Assembly: GCF_019931195.1 (NCBI RefSeq)
Contig: NZ_JAIOUO010000002.1
Coordinates: forward strand, 992,001 to 1,056,000
Length of the DNA: 64,000 nt
From: Marinobacter sp. F4216
GTDB lineage: Bacteria > Pseudomonadota > Gammaproteobacteria > Pseudomonadales > Oleiphilaceae
Direction: 5' to 3'
Both the position numbers and the translations under genes were made by a program. The notes under the pieces were generated by a model, which searched no databases, was not told the origin of the DNA, and worked only from the letters and a program-made list of their open reading frames with translations. Shown piece by piece: positions 24,935 to 33,672 of the stretch; positions within the stretch are counted from its first letter, which is position 1; each line of letters starts with the position of its first letter.

Positions 24935-25318
24935 CCCACCTGATTTGGGATTGCTGGCTTCTGGAACGGGTTAAGCTGGAGTTGGCACGCATCTTCAAGG
25001 AAAGATTTAACCGTCTCGCCAGGCAATAGCAATTGTTGCTTGATCATAGTGCCGGTCCCCGGATTCGGCAAAGATACAGTCATGCTGGCCGGGAAACTCA
25101 ATTTACAGACGTTTGAAACACTCCCGGGCTCACGCTTTCGTGGGCGCGCACGGTGAACAGGAGTGTGGTTACGGAAAGTGCTTAAAGACGTGCTGAAAGC
25201 CTGATGAGCGTCAGGGAAAGACGGGAGTCACGAGAACGGTGACGGGGGGGCAGGGAAGAACTTTCAGCCCGGGGCTTGCGAGAGCCACCGAAAGATAACC
25301 CCGGGCTTAGCTTGAAAC
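24935..25318. other. 384-base region without a clear protein gene, with nested inverted repeats
   Basis: No convincing protein gene is present. At 25118-25166 an outer stem (ACACTCC/GGAGTGT) encloses a six-pair hairpin with a CTTT loop (CTCACG 25129-25134 with CGTGGG 25139-25144) and further GC-rich sequence, which resembles a structured RNA. The minus-strand frame across 24859-25101 lacks a ribosome-binding site and similarity. Confidence 0.35.
25266..25307. repeat. long-loop GC-rich inverted repeat
   Basis: Arms AGCCCGGGG (25266-25274) and CCCCGGGCT (25299-25307) are perfectly complementary with a 24-base loop. It lies just past the end of the small minus-strand gene at 25319 and could act as its 3' hairpin, though no T-run follows on that strand. 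Confidence 0.5.
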
Positions 25319-25435
25319 TCAGAACTTCCAGAACGGAGTTGAGAGTCTCTGGTGAATCACATCGGGAGAAAACCCAACGTCATTCAGCATGTGCCGATCC
25401 ATGGTCATGACCATATGGACAAAATTGCGCTTCAT
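25319..25435 (-). CDS. 38-residue DUF1127-like small protein
   Basis: This very short gene was read directly from sequence: ATG at 25435, stop at 25319-25321. The peptide starts MKRNFVHMV and contains MDRHMLNDVGFSPDVI, resembling the LxDHxLxDIGLSRxDI core of DUF1127 proteins. DUF1127 members are typically 40-70 residues and arginine-rich; some bind RNA or affect phosphate and nitrogen metabolism. AAGGATGG lies six to seven bases upstream of the start, and an AT-rich stretch beyond it could hold a promoter. The match is short, so the family call is tentative, but frame, ribosome-binding site and isolation support a real gene. Confidence 0.6.
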   Translation of the reverse strand: MKRNFVHMVMTMDRHMLNDVGFSPDVIHQRLSTPFWKF

Positions 25436-25600
25436 TCGCCATCCTTTATAGAGTGTCGCCGCCCGCTTCACGTTTTACCTCCAGTTTCTGCCGGACCGGA
25501 AAGCTCAAACCGGATGTCTGAGCTCCCTTAATCAATATGCAGTTATTGTATTGACGTAAAGCGAACGACTAAATACCTGAAACCACGTAGAAAAATACCC

Positions 25601-25852
25601 TTATATGGAACCCCCGCTCTGCACCAGCGTTTGGTAGAGTTGATCTTTTAGTTCCACCCTTTGTTGCTTCAGACGATGAAGCTTGTCGTCACCTATTGGC
25701 GAATCCCGCCGTTCGAGCCCCTCAATTTCCTGATCAAGTTCTGTATAACGTTTCAGGCTTTCGCCAAACTTAGTGTCGGTGGTTTTAAGTTCTTTGATCA
25801 GGTCACTGAACTGAGGAAATTCTTTCTGAAGTTCATGGCTGGATATGCCCAT
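25601..25852 (-). CDS. DUF465 (YdcH-type) small coiled-coil protein
   Basis: An 83-residue acidic/basic helical protein. It matches DUF465 with HELQKEFPQFSDLIKEL at the start, RYTELDQEIEGLE in the middle and LHRLKQQRVELKDQLYQ at the end; these give an uninterrupted coiled-coil pattern. The function is unknown; E. coli YdcH is a homologue. AGGAGGAC seven bases before ATG 25852 is a strong ribosome-binding site. It stands alone. Confidence 0.88.
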   Translation of the reverse strand: MGISSHELQKEFPQFSDLIKELKTTDTKFGESLKRYTELDQEIEGLERRDSPIGDDKLHRLKQQRVELKDQLYQTLVQSGGSI

Positions 25853-26001
25853 TGATTTGTCCTCCTGCGATTTTCTGAGTGACGAACTGCCGGACTATTC
25901 ATAATAGACGAGCCTCGCAAACTAAGGGGTTCTTTGACAAACCGCTAATAACACCCGGGCCGGCACCGGTATAGCATGACTGCTCAAGACACAGTCAGAC
26001 T

Positions 26002-26985
26002 ATGAGTAGCGCACCAATGACGTTTGCACGAATTACCGGTACTGGTTCCTACCTGCCGGAAAAGATAGTCACTAACAAAGACCTCGAACGGCAGGTGGAT
26101 ACTACCGATCAGTGGATCCGAGAGCGCACAGGCATTGAGCAGCGTCACATCGCCGCAGATGGGCAAAGTACAGTCGATCTCGCCGAACCGGCAGCCAGGA
26201 ATGCTCTTGAGGCCGCCGGCATCAGCCCCGACGAACTGGATTTGATCATCGTAGCAACCACTACACCGGACAAAATCTTTCCGAGCTGCGCCTGTCTTCT
26301 TCAGGCCAGGCTCGGCGCTCATGGTTGCCCTGCCTTCGACGTCCAGGCTGTTTGCAGCGGTTTTATCTACGCTCTGGCGACAGCAGAGAAGTTCATCCGG
26401 TCAGGAAGCAGCAAAAAGGCCCTGGTGATTGGCGCCGAGGTGTTCTCACGCATTCTGAACTGGGATGACCGTACCACCTGCGTGTTGTTTGGAGATGGCG
26501 CCGGTGCCGTCGTCCTTGAAGCCAGCGATGAATGCGGGGTGCTTTCCACTCACCTCCATGCGGACGGACGGTATTCGGATCTTCTCCAGGTGCCCTGCGG
26601 TATCTCTCACGAATACGAACAGGTGAAAGCCGGACGCGCCTTCGTGGAAATGAAGGGTAACGAAGTATTCAAAGTGGCCGTGAACACCTTGGGTAAAATC
26701 GTGGATGAAACTCTCGAGGCCAGCCAGATGGCGAAATCGGACGTCGACTGGCTGGTTCCCCATCAGGCAAACCTGAGAATCATTTCAGCGACCGCGAAGA
26801 AGCTGAACATGTCCATGGATCAGGTTGTCGTTACCGTTAACAAGCACGGTAACACGTCAGCAGCGTCGATCCCGCTTGCTCTGGATGTGGCGGTTCGCGA
26901 TGGTCGTATCCAGCGCGGGCAGGTATTACTCCTTGAGGCATTTGGCGGAGGATTCACCTGGGGCTCTGCCCTCATCCGTTATTAA
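26002..26985 (+). CDS. fabH: beta-ketoacyl-ACP synthase III
   Basis: Thiolase-fold enzyme that condenses acetyl-CoA (or another acyl-CoA) with malonyl-ACP to start fatty-acid synthesis. The catalytic triad is visible: cysteine in AVCSGFIYA, histidine in PHQANLRI and asparagine in KHGNTSAA. The 327-residue length is normal. It is isolated from fabD/fabG/acpP, so it may be an additional FabH or serve a specialised acyl starter; this cannot be settled here. ATG 26002 is taken; ATG 26017 ([10 protein letters not shown]) is also possible since neither has a clear ribosome-binding site. Confidence 0.92.
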   Translation: MSSAPMTFARITGTGSYLPEKIVTNKDLERQVDTTDQWIRERTGIEQRHIAADGQSTVDLAEPAARNALEAAGISPDELDLIIVATTTPDKIFPSCACLLQARLGAHGCPAFDVQAVCSGFIYALATAEKFIRSGSSKKALVIGAEVFSRILNWDDRTTCVLFGDGAGAVVLEASDECGVLSTHLHADGRYSDLLQVPCGISHEYEQVKAGRAFVEMKGNEVFKVAVNTLGKIVDETLEASQMAKSDVDWLVPHQANLRIISATAKKLNMSMDQVVVTVNKHGNTSAASIPLALDVAVRDGRIQRGQVLLLEAFGGGFTWGSALIRY

Positions 26986-27029
26986 TTAGCTAGCAACCCG
27001 GTTGTCAGGGTTACTGCTTGTTCCGTATA

Positions 27030-27045
27030 CTGTATTTTTATACAG
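27030..27045. promoter_or_regulatory. LexA (SOS) box of yebG
   Basis: CTGTATTTTTATACAG is a perfect CTGT-N8-ACAG SOS box, preceded by TA as in strong E. coli sites. It lies 28 bases before the yebG start codon, placing it over the promoter. In E. coli yebG is LexA-regulated, so both gene and site agree. Confidence 0.92.
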
Positions 27046-27073
27046 ATAAATTCGCTCACTGCGGGGAATCACC

Positions 27074-27346
27074 ATGGCGGTACAAGCAGTCTATTTTTCC
27101 GATAGGGACGGCCTGGATATGGCACTAAAACATCCTGACACCATGCTTTTTGCGTCCAAAGCCGAGGCGGATGCCCGGGATCGCATTCTTGAACTGGCAG
27201 AGGAAATACAGATCTTTCTGACCAAGAAAGTGGAAGGCTTGAGTGAAGAACACGCTGAGGCCTGTGCTATGGCGATTGCCGAAGAACGCGATCTTTTCCA
27301 GAAGGCCCTGAAAAAGCCCGATCTCCTGAACACCAGCCCGGAGTGA
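27074..27346 (+). CDS. yebG: YebG family SOS-induced protein
   Basis: A 90-residue protein matching YebG: it begins MAVQAVYF, has the conserved FASKAEADARDRILELAEEI block and the helical tail with CAMAIAEERDLFQKALK. E. coli YebG is DNA-damage inducible; its molecular role is unclear. The SOS box 28 bases upstream agrees with that regulation. GGGGAATCACC precedes ATG 27074. It stands alone, with a hairpin at 27397. Confidence 0.92.
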   Translation: MAVQAVYFSDRDGLDMALKHPDTMLFASKAEADARDRILELAEEIQIFLTKKVEGLSEEHAEACAMAIAEERDLFQKALKKPDLLNTSPE

Positions 27347-27396
27347 TCCCCTTTTCATAGCAGGGCTTTTGCCCGCTTCTCTTCTCTTTATAGGAA

Positions 27397-27438
27397 ACGC
27401 CTGCCATGGCAGCCAATCCAGGTGTGGCAGGCGTGTTT
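27397..27438 (+). terminator. hairpin with T-run between yebG and the monooxygenase gene
   Basis: A 9-bp stem ACGCCTGCC (27397-27405) with GGCAGGCGT (27426-27434) has a 20-base loop and is followed by GTTTTA. It lies about 50 bases after the yebG stop. The large loop lowers confidence. Confidence 0.5.
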
Positions 27439-27488
27439 TATACTCGGTTCTGTTAGTTCCAAAAAAACAACGACTCGGAACAGAGCTT

Positions 27489-28976
27489 ATGCCAGAAACC
27501 AGCAGCGGCGACGCACCTTCCATACTGATCATTGGTACTGGATTCGGCGGCCTTGGAATGGCCATCACCCTGAAAAAGGCCGGCTTCCATAACTTTCAGA
27601 TTCTGGAGAAGGCCTCCGATATTGGCGGGACCTGGCGCGACAACACCTACCCCGGTGCCGCATGCGACATCCAATCCCACCTGTACTCCTATTCCTTTGA
27701 GCCAAAACACGACTGGAGCCGGAAATTCGGCTTGCAGGCCGAGATTCTCGATTACCTGCGGCATTGCGTCCGCAAGTATGACCTTGCAGGGCACCTGAAA
27801 TTTGATAGCGAAATTTCCGAGGCAAAATTTGATGGGCAGAGCAGCCAATGGATTATCCAGCTTAAAAATGGCGGCTCCCTGTCTGCCGATGTGCTGATCA
27901 GCGCCACCGGACAACTCAACCTTCCTGCCCTGCCCAACATACCCGGAATGGACCATTTTTCCGGCGAGCAGTTTCATTCCGCCCGCTGGAATCATGAATG
28001 TAATCTTGCGGACAAGCGGGTTGCGGTGATTGGCACCGGTGCCAGTGCCATTCAGTTTGTCCCAGAAATCGCTGGCAAAGTGAAATCACTGGTGCTGTTT
28101 CAGCGCTCTGCTCCCTGGGTGCTTCGCAAACCGGATCGACCCTTTCGCCACTGGGAACAGGCCTTGTTCAAGGTCCTGCCACCCTGGGACCGCCTGTACC
28201 GCTGGTTGATCTATTGGAAAAATGAAAGTCGCGCGCTGGCGTTTACCCGGTTTAACCGGCTGCTGGACATTTACGCCTGGCAGGGCAAACGGGAAGCGCG
28301 AAAGCAGGTCACCGATCCGGAAAAGTTCAAACATGTCATCCCGGATTATCAAATTGGCTGCAAGCGAGTCTTAATCTCGAACGACTGGTATCGCGCCCTG
28401 AATCGTCCCAATGTGACGCTCGTTACCGAGGACATTGATCACATGGATCAGTATGCCGTGGTCACCAAAGACGGCGCCCACTATCCGGTTGACGTGATCA
28501 TTTACGGAACTGGCTTCAGGGCATCGGAATTTCTGTCGCCTATATCCATCATCGGCAAAAACGGCAGAAGTCTGGATGAAACCTGGGCAAACGGTGCATC
28601 GGCATTCAAGGGAATTACCGTCAACGGATTTCCAAATTTTTTCATGCTGTACGGCCCCAACACGAATCTGGCTCATAACTCGATTATTTACATGCTGGAA
28701 TCCCAGTTCAGCTATGTGCTGGACGCCGTCAAACTACTGGCAAAAGATCCCGGGATGGTAATGGAGGTCGCAGGGGATCGACAGAACCAGTACGTATCGG
28801 AAATTCAAAGTGGCCTTGAAGGCAGCGTCTGGTCCTCCGGCTGTCATTCCTGGTATCTCGACGCCAGCGGCAAAAATACCGTCAACTGGCCAGGTTTTAC
28901 GTTTACGTATCGCTGGTCTACCCGCCGGGTAGACCCTGACAACTATTCTTTTTACCGGTTTCCCAATCGAAACTGA
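27489..28976 (+). CDS. flavin-containing Baeyer-Villiger-type monooxygenase
   Basis: A 495-residue two-dinucleotide-domain monooxygenase using FAD and NADPH. The FAD site is IIGTGFGGLG (about residue 14), followed by GGTWRDNTYPGAACD, the segment shared by Baeyer-Villiger and related enzymes. The fingerprint FxGxxxHxxxW appears as FSGEQFHSARWN; the last position is N instead of the usual P or D. The NADPH site is VIGTGASAIQ. Substrates are typically ketones or organosulfur compounds; the natural one is unknown. I start at ATG 27489 (MPETSSG); the open frame upstream overlaps the hairpin. A GntR gene follows after about 100 bases and may regulate it. Confidence 0.88.
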   Translation: MPETSSGDAPSILIIGTGFGGLGMAITLKKAGFHNFQILEKASDIGGTWRDNTYPGAACDIQSHLYSYSFEPKHDWSRKFGLQAEILDYLRHCVRKYDLAGHLKFDSEISEAKFDGQSSQWIIQLKNGGSLSADVLISATGQLNLPALPNIPGMDHFSGEQFHSARWNHECNLADKRVAVIGTGASAIQFVPEIAGKVKSLVLFQRSAPWVLRKPDRPFRHWEQALFKVLPPWDRLYRWLIYWKNESRALAFTRFNRLLDIYAWQGKREARKQVTDPEKFKHVIPDYQIGCKRVLISNDWYRALNRPNVTLVTEDIDHMDQYAVVTKDGAHYPVDVIIYGTGFRASEFLSPISIIGKNGRSLDETWANGASAFKGITVNGFPNFFMLYGPNTNLAHNSIIYMLESQFSYVLDAVKLLAKDPGMVMEVAGDRQNQYVSEIQSGLEGSVWSSGCHSWYLDASGKNTVNWPGFTFTYRWSTRRVDPDNYSFYRFPNRN

Positions 28977-29075
28977 TCGAATCGCGACAGCCCCCAACCG
29001 GAACGCCGAATTGGCTAATCTTGCGCTCTCACCACAAACATAGGATGATTGGACGTCCGATCACAGGATAATTCT

Positions 29076-29759
29076 ATGTTGAAACCTATCAAAAAAGGTT
29101 CCCTTGTTCAGGCAACCATTGACCGGCTTAGACAGACGATCGAGACAGGCCAATGGGCTCTGGGCGAAAAGCTTCCAGTGGAGTCGGACCTGGCAGAAAA
29201 GCTGGGCGTTAGCCGGAACACGGTTCGTGAAGCGGTGCGCGTCCTGGCTCATGGCGGCATGCTTGAGACCCGCCAGGGTGATGGCACTTACGTTCGCGCA
29301 ACCCGGGACGATGGCGATGCCCTCAAGCGAATCTCTGCCTCTGCCCTTGCCGATCAACTGGAAGTGCGAACACTGCTTGAGTCCGGAGCGGCAGCACTGG
29401 CGGCGGAACGCCGAACATCCCAGGATCTGCAGGCGATGGCCGACGCTTTGGATGCTCGGGCGCGAGCCGGGGAGAATATCGATCAACGAGTTCGTCATGA
29501 CGAAGCCTTTCACGTCGCCCTTGTAAGGTCGGCCCACAACGCAGCACTTAGCGAGCTCTACGGCGTGTTTTCCGGCGCCATTGCTCAAACCATCCGTCGT
29601 ACGGAAACGGATCCGGATTTGCCGGAACCTTCCCAGGAAGACCATGAGCTGCTCCTGGCCGCCATTCGCCGGGGCGATGCGGCAAAAGCAAAGAAACTCG
29701 CCGACAAGCTGTTAAAGCCGAGCTTGATCAAGCTTCGTAGTGGAGTCTCCGGTCAATGA
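29076..29759 (+). CDS. GntR/FadR-family transcriptional regulator
   Basis: A 227-residue FadR-type regulator. The winged helix is at the N-terminus (ETGQWALGEKLPVESDLAEKLGVSRNTVREAVRVLAHGGMLETRQ, about residues 22-65, positions approximate), and the rest is an all-helical FCD effector domain with an RHDEAFHVALVRSAHN metal/ligand segment. AGGATAATTCT before ATG 29076 supports the start. Its stop overlaps the start of the next gene by four bases (ATGA), so it is translationally coupled to the carrier and likely regulates it and perhaps the upstream monooxygenase. Confidence 0.9.
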   Translation: MLKPIKKGSLVQATIDRLRQTIETGQWALGEKLPVESDLAEKLGVSRNTVREAVRVLAHGGMLETRQGDGTYVRATRDDGDALKRISASALADQLEVRTLLESGAAALAAERRTSQDLQAMADALDARARAGENIDQRVRHDEAFHVALVRSAHNAALSELYGVFSGAIAQTIRRTETDPDLPEPSQEDHELLLAAIRRGDAAKAKKLADKLLKPSLIKLRSGVSGQ

Positions 29760-30742
29760 GCGTGCGGCTGGATCGTTTTACCTTGTTGCTGATCGGGGCG
29801 ATAGTGCTGGCCTCTTTCCTGCCAGTAACCGGTCAGGCCGCAGATTGGGTCAGTGTGAGCGGGAGCGTGGCCGTCGCACTGTTGTTCTTTTTTCATGGCG
29901 CGGCATTATCGAGGGAGCAGATCGTTGCGGGTGCGACGCACTGGCGTCTTCATATTGTGATCACTGCCCTCACCTTTGTGCTCTTCCCTCTAATGGTTCT
30001 TCCTATCAATGAGTTGAGCAAAATAGCCCCCTCCTGGATGCCGCAGGATCTGGGGATCGGCTTTCTTTATCTTGGCGTACTGCCATCAGCCGTTTCCTCA
30101 TCCATAGCCTATACCGCCATGGCCCGAGGCAATGTGCCCGCTGCAATCTGCAGCGCGGCAGCCTCCAATGTCTTTGGCATGATGCTCACCCCCTTCCTGT
30201 TACTCTTGCTGGTAAGCACATCTGGCACTGGTGATTTTTCGGTCGCAGAGGCACTCAAGGACATTGTGCTGCAACTGTTGCTGCCCTTTGCGCTTGGCCA
30301 CGCCTGCCGGCCCTGGCTTGGCGGTTATCTGGCCAGAAACGAGAGTTTGATGGCTCGCTATGATCAGTGCGTGATCTGGCTGATTGTATACTCGGCCTTT
30401 TCCCATTCGGTGGAAAGCGGTCTTTGGGAGACGCTGCCGGTCAAAGCCATCGTGCTGACGGTCGCGTTGTGCCTTGGTTTGCTTGGGCTGTTTATGGTGC
30501 TGGCGCGCTTTCTCGTGCGCCGTTTCGGATTCAGTCTTCAGGATGAGGCGGCAGTGGTGTTCTGTGGCTCCAAAAAAAGCCTGGCATCGGGACTGCCGAT
30601 GGCAAAGGTGCTGTTTTCCGGCCACCCTGGCTTTGGCATGATCGTGCTGCCAATCATGTGCTACAACCAGATTCAGGTTATTGTCGGTGCCATACTCGCG
30701 CAAAAATACCGCGCAAAAATTGATGCGGCGGAACGCGGTTAG
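29756..30742 (+). CDS. bile acid:sodium symporter-like (BASS/YfeH-type) carrier
   Basis: A 328-residue inner-membrane protein with nine to ten hydrophobic segments. It fits the SBF-like membrane family (YfeH group): the FFHGAALSREQI region early, SSSIAYTAMARGNVPAAICSAAASN in the middle (the broken-helix core) and CGSKKSLASGLPMA near the end. Substrates of this subfamily are mostly unknown organic anions. It is coupled to the GntR gene by an ATGA overlap. Its 3' end overlaps the end of the convergent J-like gene by four bases. Confidence 0.88.
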   Translation: MSVRLDRFTLLLIGAIVLASFLPVTGQAADWVSVSGSVAVALLFFFHGAALSREQIVAGATHWRLHIVITALTFVLFPLMVLPINELSKIAPSWMPQDLGIGFLYLGVLPSAVSSSIAYTAMARGNVPAAICSAAASNVFGMMLTPFLLLLLVSTSGTGDFSVAEALKDIVLQLLLPFALGHACRPWLGGYLARNESLMARYDQCVIWLIVYSAFSHSVESGLWETLPVKAIVLTVALCLGLLGLFMVLARFLVRRFGFSLQDEAAVVFCGSKKSLASGLPMAKVLFSGHPGFGMIVLPIMCYNQIQVIVGAILAQKYRAKIDAAERG

Positions 30743-31407
30743 CCACCTCCGCCCAGACCACCAAACAGACTGGTCAGGACAACCAGCACGATAATCCAGC
30801 CGATCACGGCCGGCCAGAAGTTGCTCGTGTGCCGGGGCTGTCCGGCCTGCTCCACTTCCTGTTCGGTCTCATCTTCCTGCTGGCTGCTCTGTTGCTCAGC
30901 GGTTTCCGCCAGGCTGAACCAGCCAAACCAGTCACCGATAAATCGGGTAACCGGAATCGGGAAATTGCCATTCTCCGCCAGGGGGCGCAGTTGTGATTCA
31001 AGTCGCTGGGCCACTTCCCTTCGCAAGGCGGCCTGGTCCGCCGGAGGCTCGCAGACAATTGCCTTCCACACACCGGGGTCCTGCGCTCTTCGATGATCAT
31101 TCAGCAGGGCTTTCACCTGGATGATCACTTCACGGACGACCTGTTCCTCTGTCGCACTCAAAGCCCGGTGTTCGGATGACTCCTCCAGGCCGACCGGTGC
31201 CGGATCACCCGAGGGCTCGAGATTCGACACCGCATTGTCGCTGACAGAAGGGTCCGGAGCCGCCTGTTCGCCCGTCGCTTCACGAAAAGCCTGTTCCAGC
31301 CGCTCAGCTTCCTCTTTCGAGGCAAACTTCATTTGCTGATTGTAGGCCTCGCGGATTCGTTGGTGGTCACCGGTTGGTTCGATGCCCAGTATTTCCCAGC
31401 AATTCAT
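30739..31407 (-). CDS. degenerate J-domain-like protein with C-terminal membrane anchor
   Basis: A 222-residue protein. The first 45 residues resemble a J-domain (CWEILGIEPTGDHQRIREAYNQQM, then a helix AERLEQAF) but the HPD loop that stimulates Hsp70 is missing, with helices II and III nearly fused. A low-complexity acidic segment follows, then a helical central domain and a glutamine/glutamate-rich stretch. The C-terminus is a single membrane helix (FWPAVIGWIIVLVVLTSLF) with a glycine tail, which predicts a tail-anchored, cytoplasm-facing protein. Function unknown. It is divergent from the TonB-receptor gene across 130 bases. Confidence 0.75.
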   Translation of the reverse strand: MNCWEILGIEPTGDHQRIREAYNQQMKFASKEEAERLEQAFREATGEQAAPDPSVSDNAVSNLEPSGDPAPVGLEESSEHRALSATEEQVVREVIIQVKALLNDHRRAQDPGVWKAIVCEPPADQAALRREVAQRLESQLRPLAENGNFPIPVTRFIGDWFGWFSLAETAEQQSSQQEDETEQEVEQAGQPRHTSNFWPAVIGWIIVLVVLTSLFGGLGGGG

Positions 31408-31537
31408 GGATTCCGCTACTCCGTGCGTTGTCGTTTTCTTGCAATATTTCCAAAGACAAAATCCTTGCCTTTCATTAAGATATCGAGGACATTAAAAATA
31501 ATTTCAAGCTTCCGTTCGGCAGATTGTAACTATTCGC

Positions 31538-33649
31538 ATGACTGACCAAATAAATACACGCTCCGCGCGTTTAAAGGGTTCCATCTTTTTCATCGCATTA
31601 GCCTGTGGACTTTCCTCTTCGCCGGCATGGGCTGACGAAAATTCAGAGCCACTCTATCCTGGCCTTATTACTGCCGATGGCGAGTTCGCAGTGCCCTCGG
31701 AGGTGCTGACCACCACTCGCCTTCGCCAGTCCAAGCTGAAGGTTCCCGGCACAACAACCGTGATCAATGGCGACATGATTCGGCAGCTCGGCATCATGAA
31801 TCTGGTGGAGGTGTTCAGGCTGGTGCCAGGCATGGTTGTTGGTGAATACGGCAGTAACAACCCGGTTACGAGCTATCATGGTACGTCTCAGTACGAACAA
31901 CGGCGGCTTCAGGTTCAGGTGGATGGTCGAACGGCTTATCGCGCCAGTCTTGCCGATGTCGACTGGATTGCCATGCCGGTTGCTCTGGAGAACATAGAGC
32001 GAATTGAGGTCAGTCGTGGGCCGAATTCCGCGGCTTACGGGATCAACGCTTTTCTTGGCAGCATCAACATTATCACCCGATCCCCTGAGAATTCCGCTGG
32101 CGTTGAACTCTACACCTCGGCGGGTACCCGCGGCCATCTGCGGGCATTCACCTCGGTAGGCGATGCCGGTCGTGACGGTAGCTGGCGCCTGTCCTACGAA
32201 AAGCGCAAGTCCGACGGATTCGATGCACAGGTCGACGGTGGAGAGCGACAGCCCTTTCACGACGGCTTCAACGTCAACAACGTGAACCTGGACGGAATCG
32301 TTAACCTGGGCGACCTGCACTCCGTGGAGATTCGAACCGGGGTCCTGGACGGCACCAACGAGGAGGATCGCCTGAAGAGCGGCAATTTCGGTGCGATCAC
32401 CAATCCCGATATTGAGCAGGACAATTACTACCTGCAGGCCCGGTTTAACGGCGCCACTTCAAACGCCCACTTCTACTACGTCCAGGCCAGCTTCCAGAAC
32501 CAGAAGCGCCGGCAGGACTGGATTATCTCCAGTGCCGACGAGGAGTTCCCGGATCCACTCCGGGCCCTGTTGGGGGATGAGGTCTTCGTAGCCGAGCTGA
32601 ACGAGAATTCCAGGGAGTCCCGGCAGGAATTCGAGATACAGGACACGCTGATTCTGGGTTCCTCACTGAAGCTGGTATCGGGTTTGGGATACCGCAAGGA
32701 CAGCTACGAATCCGAAACCTTCTTCAACGGCAAAGGCAGCAATTACCAGACTCGTGTCTTTGCCAACGCTGAGTATTCGCCGTTCGATTGGCTTACGCTG
32801 AATGCCGGTGGTAACTGGGAGAAAACCACGACCACCGACGAAGGTTATTTCTCGCCACGTGTGGCCTCCAACTTTATTCTCGATGACAACCACGCGGTGC
32901 GATTCGTCTTCTCCCGCGCGGTTCGCACCCCCGATGCGTTCGAACAGGACCAGGAGTGGTCTTATCGTTTCCACAATGTCCGTGCGCCCTATGAAGATCT
33001 GGAAGGGCTGCGCCTGTCGGTGGCGGATTTCGTGGACCCAGACGTTTCAACGCTCGGTGAATCCCTGGAAGAGGAAAAAATCACCTCCCGCGAAGTTAGT
33101 TATTTCGGACAGTTTCACCTCGACCGTGCTCTCATGAGCGTTGAAGTGCGTTACTTCAACGACTATCTTCGGGACATGATCAGCGGCTTCATAAGCGCTG
33201 ATGAATGGAATCTCGATAATAACGTTGCGCTGGAACAGGAAGGTGTTGAACTGGAAACGGCGCTGCAGGTTTCCGGTACTATGCTTCGAGCCACCTATGG
33301 CTATCTGGATCAGGAAGGGCGTTACACCGGCGATCCGGAGCGGTTTTTCAGGAAAGCCGTTGATCTCCTCGGCCGACTTTCGGCCCGCCATTCGGGAAGC
33401 GTTGCCTGGATTCAGGAACTCCCGTTGCAACTGACCTCATCTGCCGCTTTCTACTTCGCAGAAGAAGTCCGAAACACGCGCTTCAAGCGGGCGGATTTCC
33501 GTTTGGCCCGCCAAGTTGACCAGAACGACTACAGTTATGTGCTGGCTCTAACACTCCAGCATTACCTGGAGCGGGATCCCTGGATCAGCCCCGACAACAT
33601 TATTGACGACCATAACCAGTACTTCGTCGAGGCCGGCGTAAGATTCTGA
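31538..33649 (+). CDS. TonB-dependent outer-membrane receptor
   Basis: A 703-residue receptor with a signal peptide ending near SSPAWAD. A plug domain follows (about residues 55-165) with VEVFRLVPGMVVGEYG and the RIEVSRGPNSAAYGINAFLGSINI motif characteristic of TonB plugs, then a beta-barrel with a C-terminal VEAGVRF aromatic end. No conserved cysteine or iron-siderophore hallmark identifies the ligand. There is no extra N-terminal signalling (STN) domain. It opens a three-gene plus-strand unit with a binding protein (24-base gap) and a hybrid kinase. No Fur-like box is evident in the AT-rich upstream 130 bases. No clear ribosome-binding site precedes ATG 31538. Confidence 0.88.
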   Translation: MTDQINTRSARLKGSIFFIALACGLSSSPAWADENSEPLYPGLITADGEFAVPSEVLTTTRLRQSKLKVPGTTTVINGDMIRQLGIMNLVEVFRLVPGMVVGEYGSNNPVTSYHGTSQYEQRRLQVQVDGRTAYRASLADVDWIAMPVALENIERIEVSRGPNSAAYGINAFLGSINIITRSPENSAGVELYTSAGTRGHLRAFTSVGDAGRDGSWRLSYEKRKSDGFDAQVDGGERQPFHDGFNVNNVNLDGIVNLGDLHSVEIRTGVLDGTNEEDRLKSGNFGAITNPDIEQDNYYLQARFNGATSNAHFYYVQASFQNQKRRQDWIISSADEEFPDPLRALLGDEVFVAELNENSRESRQEFEIQDTLILGSSLKLVSGLGYRKDSYESETFFNGKGSNYQTRVFANAEYSPFDWLTLNAGGNWEKTTTTDEGYFSPRVASNFILDDNHAVRFVFSRAVRTPDAFEQDQEWSYRFHNVRAPYEDLEGLRLSVADFVDPDVSTLGESLEEEKITSREVSYFGQFHLDRALMSVEVRYFNDYLRDMISGFISADEWNLDNNVALEQEGVELETALQVSGTMLRATYGYLDQEGRYTGDPERFFRKAVDLLGRLSARHSGSVAWIQELPLQLTSSAAFYFAEEVRNTRFKRADFRLARQVDQNDYSYVLALTLQHYLERDPWISPDNIIDDHNQYFVEAGVRF

Positions 33650-33672
33650 GCATCATCATGTAGGGAAACTGT

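Noticed and set aside
24859..25101. 80-codon minus-strand frame in the gap after the outer-membrane gene
   Set aside because: Overlaps the end of the outer-membrane gene, has no ribosome-binding site and no similarity.
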